Assembly (NCBI GenBank): GCA_017646785.1
Contig: JAGCLX010000028.1
Location: 1-32,803, forward strand
Direction: 5' to 3'
DNA length: 32,803 nucleotides
Origin: Alistipes sp.
GTDB taxonomy: Bacteria > Bacteroidota > Bacteroidia > Bacteroidales > Rikenellaceae
This document shows positions 15,639 through 22,446 of this stretch, piece by piece. The notes under the pieces were generated by a model. It ran no database searches. It was not told where the DNA came from and saw only the letters and a list, made by a program, of their open reading frames with translations. Within the stretch, counting starts at the first letter, position 1; each line of letters opens with the position of its first letter. A program made the position numbers and the translations under genes.

Positions 15639-17066
15639 ATGATACGAAAAATTATGATTATCGCGGCAGTTGCCGCAGGGCTTATAGCAACCACAGAGAG
15701 CGTACAGGCACAGGAGCGCCGACAGGTAATGCTCGACAAGGTTGTAGCTGTTGTTGGCGGTTCATCAATCCTCCACTCTGAGATGACGGAGTATGCCGAG
15801 GCACTCGTTGACCAGCGCCGACAGATGGGCTACACCTCCGACCGCGACCCCATGAATGAGGCTCTCGAGGCTCTCCTCGAGCAGAAGTTGCTATACAACC
15901 AGGCACTCATAGACTCTGTGGAGATCAACTCTGCAGACATCGCAGGTAGAATTGAGGATTACCTGCAGATGCTCATCCAGGAGGCTGGTGGCATTGCCGA
16001 GCTTGAGGCTAAGGAGCACATGCCCATCTTCACATACCGCGAAATGTTGCGCACACGCTACGAGGAGCAGTCCTATGCACAAGCTATGAAGATGCAGGTG
16101 GTGAGCAAGGTTACCGTTGTCCCTGGCGAGGTGGAGAGATACTACGAGCGCATAGACAAGGATAGCCTACCCATGATTGGCGAGCAGTATGTATATGCAC
16201 ACATCACCAAGTTCCCAGCCTCACTAAAGGATGCACAGCGTCGTACCAAGGAGCGCCTCCTCGACATGCGCGAGCGTGTCATCAAGGGAGAGACCAAGTT
16301 CACTACACTGGCACGCATGTACTCCCTCGACGGCTCAGCCATCTATGGTGGCGAGATGGAGCCAGGTCCATCATCTATGTACGTACGCCCCTTTGCCGAG
16401 GCTCTCGAGAAGCTGAAGCCCGGCCAGGTGTCGGAGATTGTGGAGACGGAGTTCGGCTTCCACATCATCGAGCTCATTGACAAGAAGGGTGACATCTACC
16501 ACTGTCGCCACATCTTGTTGCGCCCCAGCTTTACACGCGACGAGCTTATGCAGCCCGCACACGAGCTCGACAGCATAGCACACCTCATACGCACAGACTC
16601 CATCACCTTTGAGGAGGCGGCACTACGCTTCTCTGACGATGCCTCGTCGCGCCACAACGGCGGTATTGTATCGAACCACGATATTCTTGCACGCCAGGGT
16701 GTCTACGATGGTGCGCGCCTTACAGCAACGCGCTTCCTCAAGGAGGACTTCGGACAGATGCAGGGCAAATCGTTGGAGGACTACAACGCTCTGATGCGAC
16801 TAAATGTAGGCGAGGTATCAAACTCATTCCAGACCACCGACCTCAATGGCAACCAGCTCAGCAAAATTGTTAAGCTCGTGCAGATAATACCACCACACAC
16901 AGCATCGCTCACCGAGGACTACATCCGCATCGAGGAGATGGCGCTTCAAAACAAGCAAGACCAGGTCTACAACGAGTGGCTAAGGGGTAAGATTGAGGGC
17001 ATGTACATCTACATAGACCCCGCGTACCGCAGTAGCGAGTTCGAGTATGATGGTTGGATAAAGTAG
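15639..17066 (+). CDS. surA: Periplasmic chaperone/peptidyl-prolyl isomerase SurA
   Basis: 475 residues. Signal peptide to about residue 24 (VQA/QER), then a SurA N-terminal domain (LDKVVAVVGGSSILHSEM, with the LLEQKLLYNQAL helix). Two parvulin domains follow: one around 180-290 (YAHITKFPAS, DGSAIYGGEMEPG, EFGFHIIELIDKKG) and one around 291-420 (YHCRHILLRP, ALRFSDDASSRHNGGIV). The second has the fuller parvulin signature. SurA escorts unfolded outer-membrane proteins to the Bam complex. Thirteen nucleotides separate it from the OstA-like gene, consistent with one operon for outer-membrane assembly. Confidence 0.92.
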   Translation: MIRKIMIIAAVAAGLIATTESVQAQERRQVMLDKVVAVVGGSSILHSEMTEYAEALVDQRRQMGYTSDRDPMNEALEALLEQKLLYNQALIDSVEINSADIAGRIEDYLQMLIQEAGGIAELEAKEHMPIFTYREMLRTRYEEQSYAQAMKMQVVSKVTVVPGEVERYYERIDKDSLPMIGEQYVYAHITKFPASLKDAQRRTKERLLDMRERVIKGETKFTTLARMYSLDGSAIYGGEMEPGPSSMYVRPFAEALEKLKPGQVSEIVETEFGFHIIELIDKKGDIYHCRHILLRPSFTRDELMQPAHELDSIAHLIRTDSITFEEAALRFSDDASSRHNGGIVSNHDILARQGVYDGARLTATRFLKEDFGQMQGKSLEDYNALMRLNVGEVSNSFQTTDLNGNQLSKIVKLVQIIPPHTASLTEDYIRIEEMALQNKQDQVYNEWLRGKIEGMYIYIDPAYRSSEFEYDGWIK

Positions 17067-17079
17067 CTGATTTAACCCT

Positions 17080-19899
17080 ATGAGATTGAAGTATATCTTT
17101 CCGATACTCTTTGTTCTGCTCACCGTCAGTGTGTTCTACATCACTGCCAGTGAGCACGACTATGTTACATACTCCGAGGCTGAAGCACACCATGTAGCGC
17201 CTCAGCAGAACAACGGCGACAGACGAATGGTCGACATGATAGCCGACGACAGCTACCTCATCGAAAAGGGCGACTCGACAATCTTCATCCTCGTGGGTAA
17301 CTTCGCGGCACACCACAACGGTGCGGTCATCCTCGCCGATAGTGCCGTGCGATACTCCAACCAGAGCTTCGAGTGCTTCGGCCATGTGCTTATCAACCAG
17401 AACAGCACCTATGCCTATGGCGACCGCGCAGCATACAACCGCATAAACAGCTCGGTGACGCTCTTTTCGGACCTCATCAAGGTCGTAGATGGCGAGGCTG
17501 TAATGTACACCTACGAGTGCACGTTCGACACCGCCAAGGAGGTGGGTAGATTTGGTGGCGGATGCTACGTAGAGAAGGGCGAGAGCCTCATGGAGGCAGA
17601 CCGTGGCTACTACTACACTGACACACACGAGCTGATAGCTGTGGACAACGTCGAGATGCGCGATGCCACATACCAGATGACTGGCGACTCGATAATCTTC
17701 AACACCCAGACCGAGGATGCCCGCTACTTCACCAACACCAACATCTGGAACAACAAGGAGGAGTATCTCTTTGCAAATGAGGGCTCTTACACCAAAGCAC
17801 GCGACCTACACAACCTCACACGCGACGCCTATATACTCTCTCCCGAGCGCGAGATATGGAGCGACTCGCTGGAGTATAATGGCGCAGACAGCCACATCAT
17901 CGGCCGCAGCAACATCCAAGTGGATGAGAGCGAGCAGATGATAATGGGCTTCGCGGACTATGGTGAGTGGTGGGACGAGCCAGGCAACGCACTCTTCACG
18001 CGCCGTCCCTCGATGATTAACTACGACCCCGAGCAGGGCGACTCACTATACCTCGCAGCCGACACCATGTGGCTGTACACCATTGCTGTGCTACCACCCG
18101 AGGTTAAGCGCGACACTACATCTACGGAGGAGAACATGCGTGGAGAGGACGCGGCTATGGACCGCTCTACAGAACGCGGCATCCCTGAGGAGGAGGCTAC
18201 TAACATGGAGACTGATGAGGCTGATGAGGCAAACATTGTAGAGGAGAGTGCCGAGGAGGAGGGGGCTGACGACCAGATAAGCTCTGCGACCGCTTCGTTC
18301 GACACAACAGCACTAGACAACGCTCCAGGTGAGGATACCCCATTCAAGGGCGAGGAGAGGGCACTCAACAACAAGCGCAACCGCAATGAAGAGAACAAGG
18401 GTGCAGAGCCTCGCGCAACAAACAACCTTGACCCCTCACAAACACACAAGGCTCCCAATCGTGATATCTCAGCGAGAATGGCTACCGACACCACACAGAT
18501 ATCTGCACCAAGAGAGCAGAAGGCTGCTGAGGAGATGGCAGAGGAGATGGTTGTTACGGACAGCGCCTCTATGGTCGAGGCTATCGACAGTCTGGCGGCG
18601 GACTCTACGCTTCTCAACGACACCATTCCCGTGCCTACAAAGCGTCAGATACGCTATCGCGCCAAGATGGAGAAGCGCCGTGTACGCGACTCTATACTCG
18701 CCATTGAGCGAGCTATACGCGACAGCATCGACTCCATAAGGATGCGAGAAGAGGACTCCATACAGCAAATTCGCGACTCGCTACTAAGAATCAAGGTCGA
18801 CTCCATCATCGCCAAGCGCATCGAGAAGAGCTCGCGCATAGCAGACGAGGAGGCAGCACGCATAGCACGCATCAAGCAGCAGAGCATAGAGCGTGAGCAC
18901 AGAAAAATCGACAAGGCTAAGGCTCGTGCCGCACGCCGCGGTAGGGAGTACACAGGCCCCGACTACACCATAGACAGCATGGCTGCAGACTCCACTCTCG
19001 ACAGCATACAGAGTCAACGCCGTGAGGCTGCAGACTCCATGGCGCGCGACTCACTAAACATCGACTCGCTGGCAGTGGACTCTTTGGCCGTAGACTCTCT
19101 TGCCTTGGATTCGCTGAACACGGAGCCGCCATTCCCCGCTGACAGCACGTACAAGATGATTAAGGCATACCGCCGCGTGCGTATGTACCGCACAGACACA
19201 CAGCTGGTGTGCGACTCACTCACGCTGCTCAACACCGACTCCATAATCCGTCTATATCGCGATCCTATACTCTGGAGCGAGGGCAACCAGGTGACATCCG
19301 ACTCTATGGCTATATACACACGCAATGAGGCGATAGACAAGGTGCACTTCATGGGCGACCCAATTATGGGTATCGAGATTGACACGATGTACTACAACCA
19401 GGTGAAGGGCAGGGAGATGATGGCATACTTCGCCGATGGCAACCTGCAGCGCAACGACGTGAATGGCAACGCACAGACCATCTACTACCTGCAGGATGAG
19501 GGTAGCACCGACGTTAATGCGCTCATGTACATCGAGAGCGCCGGCATAAGCTTCTACCTCGTAGATGGCGGCATAGACAAGATAGCATACAAGCAGAACC
19601 CCGAGTATGTCATCTACCCTATGACCATGATTCCCGAGACCCAGAAGCTACGCCTCGACAACTTCGAGTGGCACAACGACAAGCGTCCATCGCGCGACTC
19701 AATCATCGACCGCACGATACGTCCCACACGCCGCGAAGATGCCATGATACAGCAGAAGCCTCGCTTCCGCATCACCGAGCGCATCAACTACGACCGTCGT
19801 CGCCTCACCGAGAACCGCATGTGGGAGGACCGCGTGGATGAGCTATCACCCGAGATTATCGAGTGGCGCGACTCACGCCCCTCAAACCAAAAGAGATAG
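17080..19899 (+). CDS. OstA/LptA-like LPS-transport protein with large low-complexity insert
   Basis: 939 residues, against roughly 500-600 for ordinary OstA-like proteins of the phylum. A signal peptide or N-terminal anchor covers residues 1-22. Residues ~50-340 show repeated beta-jellyroll strands (ILADSAVRYSNQSFECFG, YGDRAAYNRINSSV, GYYYTDTHELIAVDNVEMRD). Residues ~341-700 are an insert: first Glu/Asp-rich, then Arg/Lys-rich and helical with recurrent RDSI/DSI units, then DSLAVDSLAVDSLALDSL. OstA-like strands resume at about 700 (RMYRTDTQLVCDSL, FMGDPIMGIEIDTMYYNQVKG). LptA-type proteins bridge the periplasm and carry LPS to LptD. Role assignment rests on the jellyroll halves; the insert's function is unknown. 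Confidence 0.82.
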   Translation: MRLKYIFPILFVLLTVSVFYITASEHDYVTYSEAEAHHVAPQQNNGDRRMVDMIADDSYLIEKGDSTIFILVGNFAAHHNGAVILADSAVRYSNQSFECFGHVLINQNSTYAYGDRAAYNRINSSVTLFSDLIKVVDGEAVMYTYECTFDTAKEVGRFGGGCYVEKGESLMEADRGYYYTDTHELIAVDNVEMRDATYQMTGDSIIFNTQTEDARYFTNTNIWNNKEEYLFANEGSYTKARDLHNLTRDAYILSPEREIWSDSLEYNGADSHIIGRSNIQVDESEQMIMGFADYGEWWDEPGNALFTRRPSMINYDPEQGDSLYLAADTMWLYTIAVLPPEVKRDTTSTEENMRGEDAAMDRSTERGIPEEEATNMETDEADEANIVEESAEEEGADDQISSATASFDTTALDNAPGEDTPFKGEERALNNKRNRNEENKGAEPRATNNLDPSQTHKAPNRDISARMATDTTQISAPREQKAAEEMAEEMVVTDSASMVEAIDSLAADSTLLNDTIPVPTKRQIRYRAKMEKRRVRDSILAIERAIRDSIDSIRMREEDSIQQIRDSLLRIKVDSIIAKRIEKSSRIADEEAARIARIKQQSIEREHRKIDKAKARAARRGREYTGPDYTIDSMAADSTLDSIQSQRREAADSMARDSLNIDSLAVDSLAVDSLALDSLNTEPPFPADSTYKMIKAYRRVRMYRTDTQLVCDSLTLLNTDSIIRLYRDPILWSEGNQVTSDSMAIYTRNEAIDKVHFMGDPIMGIEIDTMYYNQVKGREMMAYFADGNLQRNDVNGNAQTIYYLQDEGSTDVNALMYIESAGISFYLVDGGIDKIAYKQNPEYVIYPMTMIPETQKLRLDNFEWHNDKRPSRDSIIDRTIRPTRREDAMIQQKPRFRITERINYDRRRLTENRMWEDRVDELSPEIIEWRDSRPSNQKR
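18100..19175 (+). repeat. Low-complexity, repeat-bearing insert within the OstA-like gene
   Basis: This ~1.08-kb in-frame stretch separates the two beta-jellyroll halves. It holds Glu-rich runs, many spaced Asp-Ser-Ile units, and at about 19062-19120 tandem copies of an Asp-Ser-Leu-Ala-Val pentapeptide. DNA copies are diverged at third positions, so expansion is not recent. Confidence 0.75.
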
Positions 19900-19905
19900 A
19901 GCATA

Positions 19906-21195
19906 ATGAAGCTACATCACACTTTCAGCATAGCTGTGGCACTGGCAATGCTACTCGCAACCACAGCCTCGGCACAGCAAAGCGCAGAGCATGAGCTCCA
20001 CCGCACACGCCTCACACCCTACCCCACGGCAAGTGAGGCGACACAGCATAGCCTCGATAAGCAGCGCTACATGCAGCCCATCACTGAGTGGACGAAGGAT
20101 AGCGAGGGCGTGCTCTGCGGAGAGTTCACCTACCCCTTCTCGTGGGTCGAGCGCCAGATATTCGTGCGTATAGAGGGCGTAGGTGCACCCTATGAGGTCT
20201 ACGTGAATGGCAAGCTCGCAGGCGGCTCAACAAATGGCCATGCCGCGACAGAGTTCAACATCACAAAGCTCTCGCGCGAGGATAAGAACACCCTTCAGCT
20301 ACACATTCTCGACAACAAGAGCGTGGCTGCCATCGAGAGCTTCGACATCGCAGCGTCTGCACCCGTAGCATACGTCATGTCGCAACCTCGCGTGCGCGTA
20401 CGCGATATATACTATCGTGCGACTAAGGGTGTGGGCTCGGTGGTAAATGTCGACTTTGGCGCTATCATGCACAACCAGACACTCGGCGAGAAGACATCAC
20501 GCATATACTACGAGCTGTACCTCAACGATACCACACGCCTCAGCGCTGGTCATCTCGACGTCAACCTCGGCATGTATGGTGTCGACACGATGCGTTTTGG
20601 AGCCCCTGTGCCCGACTCTGTGCTCTGGAGTAGCAACACCCCCACGCAGCTCTCTCTACGCCTTAAAAACCGCATTGCAGGCCGCGATGTGGAGTTCTAC
20701 GACATTCCCCTATCACTTAGAGAGCTACGCTACGACAACGGCACGTTCTACATCAATGGCAATGCCTCTCAAATTGAGTGGGCTGAGGTATCACCTAATG
20801 CCACAGCCGAGGATATAGCATCACTCCACAGCCTTGGACATCGCGCTATACGCTTCACAGCGGGTGGCGTGACAGAAGAGACACTGGCAGCATGCGACAG
20901 CTTGGGCATATACGTAGCCATCACAGCCCCCATCAACTCATCGAAGATGGGTACATCGCGTAAGCGCGGCGGCAACCCATCAAATAACCCACGATGGAAG
21001 CAGACATATATCGAGCGCGTAATGCAGATGATATATACCACACAGCGCCACCCCTCGGTTATAGCCTACTACCTTGCCGAGGAGAGTGCAAATGGCATCT
21101 GCTTGTACGAGGCATACCTCGCTGCCAAGGCTATTTCGGGTGACCGCCCCGTGTTTTATGAGGATGGCAATGGCGAGTGGAATAGCGACAAGTAG
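19906..21195 (+). CDS. Secreted GH2-like protein, truncated, probably non-catalytic
   Basis: 429 residues, signal peptide to about residue 23 (ASA/QQS). Residues ~60-150 look like the GH2 sugar-binding jellyroll (WVERQIFVRIEGVGAPYEVYVNGK). An Ig-like middle follows. Residues ~285-429 match the start of a GH2 TIM barrel, with FYINGN, ASLHSLGHRAIRFT, and HPSVIAYYLAEES at 382-394 standing where GH2 enzymes have HPS...GNES. The acid/base Glu is plausible but the preceding Asn is Glu, and the chain ends shortly after RPVFYEDGNG, before the strand that carries the nucleophile Glu. GH2 enzymes normally exceed 600 residues. It follows the OstA-like gene by 6 nt, so a binding or structural role at the envelope is the likelier reading. 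Confidence 0.75.
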   Translation: MKLHHTFSIAVALAMLLATTASAQQSAEHELHRTRLTPYPTASEATQHSLDKQRYMQPITEWTKDSEGVLCGEFTYPFSWVERQIFVRIEGVGAPYEVYVNGKLAGGSTNGHAATEFNITKLSREDKNTLQLHILDNKSVAAIESFDIAASAPVAYVMSQPRVRVRDIYYRATKGVGSVVNVDFGAIMHNQTLGEKTSRIYYELYLNDTTRLSAGHLDVNLGMYGVDTMRFGAPVPDSVLWSSNTPTQLSLRLKNRIAGRDVEFYDIPLSLRELRYDNGTFYINGNASQIEWAEVSPNATAEDIASLHSLGHRAIRFTAGGVTEETLAACDSLGIYVAITAPINSSKMGTSRKRGGNPSNNPRWKQTYIERVMQMIYTTQRHPSVIAYYLAEESANGICLYEAYLAAKAISGDRPVFYEDGNGEWNSDK

Positions 21196-21210
21196 TGTAA
21201 ATAGTTAAAA

Positions 21211-21231
21211 AGCGCTCTACAACGCTATTTT
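21211..21231 (+). terminator. Weak hairpin after the envelope operon
   Basis: AGCG, 8-nt loop, CGCT followed by ATTTTG, 16 nt after the stop. It is only 4 bp, so this is a tentative call. Confidence 0.3.
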
Positions 21232-21310
21232 GTGCAAGAAATAGCATATGCCGCATAACACTGATTTACAACAGCTTGAATAGCACCTCTAAAAAAAAGT
21301 TGTAAAAAAA

Positions 21311-21341
21311 TTTGCAGATATAAAAAATTGTAGTACCTTTG
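21311..21341 (+). promoter_or_regulatory. tRNA-Lys promoter
   Basis: TTTG at 21311-21314, exactly 19 nt, then TACCTTTG at 21334-21341. The mature tRNA begins 27 nt downstream. Confidence 0.85.
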
Positions 21342-21367
21342 CACTCGCAATCGAAAAGATAGCAAAT

Positions 21368-21440
21368 GCCTCTTTAGCTCAGTTGGTAGAGCACGACACT
21401 CTTAATGTTGGGGTCCAGGGTTCGAGCCCCTGAGGGGGTA
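21368..21440 (+). tRNA. tRNA-Lys (anticodon CTT)
   Basis: A complete 73-nt cloverleaf. Acceptor GCCTCTT pairs with AGGGGGT, with a G1-U72 pair and two internal U-G pairs. D arm GCTC/GAGC, anticodon arm CGACA-CTCTTAA-TGTTG, variable GGGTC, T arm CAGGG-TTCGAGC-CCCTG, discriminator A. The anticodon is CTT, reading AAG lysine codons. CCA is not encoded. A promoter and a terminator frame it as a single-gene unit. Confidence 0.93.
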
Positions 21441-21442
21441 CA

Positions 21443-21475
21443 GAAGAGAAGAACGAGAGTTCTTCTCTTTTTTTT
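21443..21475 (+). terminator. Terminator of tRNA-Lys
   Basis: AGAGAAGAAC, loop GAGA, GTTCTTCTCT, then a run of eight or more T. Confidence 0.92.
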
Positions 21476-21621
21476 GTGCACACTCAGAAACGAGAATCTT
21501 TGAACACACTATACTTAGGCGGATTGAGAGCGTGTAAGCTAAAAGAATACATTGATGGCCGCAGAGGTATGAAACACTGCCAAAACAGATCGCATACCAC
21601 CTAAAATGGTAGTAATACAGC
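21476..21621. other. Gene-free stretch downstream of tRNA-Lys
   Basis: No start-to-stop gene is supported. One plus-strand frame stays open for about 44 codons up to TAA near 21603 but has only a GTG as possible start and no recognisable family. A weak GGTATG...CATACC pairing lies within. Confidence 0.4.
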
Positions 21622-21654
21622 AAGGGCTGTCCAACGATATATTGGACAGCCCTT
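21622..21654. terminator. 13-bp hairpin between tRNA-Lys and the lytic transglycosylase gene
   Basis: AAGGGCTGTCCAA, 7-nt loop CGATATA, TTGGACAGCCCTT. It lies 39 nt past the minus-strand transglycosylase stop, but the T-richer flank (TTATTGTT) is on the plus side. It is a probable end of the pssA-porin-transglycosylase transcript. Confidence 0.65.
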
Positions 21655-21693
21655 ATTGTTGACTAATGGCTGAATATACTGCCTTATCACAAC

Positions 21694-22401
21694 TTATGAT
21701 GCGATATCACAATACTGCTTATACTTGCGCATAACCTCGTTAACATAGCCCAAGGTCTGACCACTACCTGTGAAACGGCCGCTATGGACGATATCGAGTT
21801 CGTAGTACGCGGGGTCGGACTTCTTGATAAGGTAGTCGCGCACCGTAGCCCAAGAGTTGGGGTTAGCGCCCTCGCTACGAGCAAGACGGCGTGCATCCAA
21901 GACATGTCCTATACCTGCGTTATAACTTGCAAGGATGATACTCAACCTATCCTCCAGGGGTGTAGAGGCTGGTATACGGAGCATGGTATCAAGCTCCGAG
22001 AGCAGCATGCCCGCAAGGCGCACATTTGTCTCAGTATCGTTGATATCCTCTACCGGGACATTAAAGTGTCGAGCAACAACGGGGCGTATCTGCATGATGC
22101 CCATAGCTCCCTGGCTCGATTTAAGGTTCTCGATGAAGCGCGACTCGCTATATGCTATAGCGCTCATAAATCGCCAATCAAGACCCTCCTCCTCACCGAC
22201 CTCGCGCATAATGGGGTCGAAACGAGAGATAATACATTGCTCTTCCGCTGTCTCAGCGAGAGCCTCAGAATTGTCGGCAGCCACATCCTCCGCAAACTCA
22301 ACAGTACTCTGAAGAGTTGTGCTGTGCGACTGTCCCAACGTTGATTCATAAGCCACAAATACAGTGGACATAAGAACCACAAGCAAGAACTTCTTTAACA
22401 T
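21694..22401 (-). CDS. Lytic transglycosylase, SLT/GH23 family
   Basis: 235 residues. Signal peptide to about residue 23. The SLT domain holds the catalytic Glu86 in AIAYSESRF, the SSQGAMGIMQI motif (95-105) and ASYNAGIGHV (148-157), the classic three GH23 signatures. It cleaves peptidoglycan glycan strands to 1,6-anhydro ends in the periplasm. Between the signal peptide and the domain is a ~35-residue acidic linker. It resembles the catalytic half of MltF-type enzymes without the solute-binding domain. It follows the porin gene by 45 nt and is the last gene of that minus-strand group. Confidence 0.92.
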   Translation of the reverse strand: MLKKFLLVVLMSTVFVAYESTLGQSHSTTLQSTVEFAEDVAADNSEALAETAEEQCIISRFDPIMREVGEEEGLDWRFMSAIAYSESRFIENLKSSQGAMGIMQIRPVVARHFNVPVEDINDTETNVRLAGMLLSELDTMLRIPASTPLEDRLSIILASYNAGIGHVLDARRLARSEGANPNSWATVRDYLIKKSDPAYYELDIVHSGRFTGSGQTLGYVNEVMRKYKQYCDIAS

Positions 22402-22446
22402 TTTTTAGCAGTTTGTGGGCTGCTTATACCGGTGTAAAATACGCCG

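Noticed and set aside
16909..17628. 239-codon minus-strand frame across surA and the OstA-like gene
   Set aside because: Antisense to two supported genes, no promoter or recognisable domain.
18021..18626. 201-codon Ser/Ala-rich minus-strand frame opposite the OstA insert
   Set aside because: Its composition mirrors the Glu/Asp-rich insert on the coding strand; no start signals.
19062..19120. DSLAV repeats considered as recent tandem duplication
   Set aside because: The units differ at synonymous positions, so they are not a fresh DNA-level expansion.
21402..21623. 73-codon minus-strand frame crossing tRNA-Lys
   Set aside because: It runs through the tRNA and its terminator, so coding is implausible.
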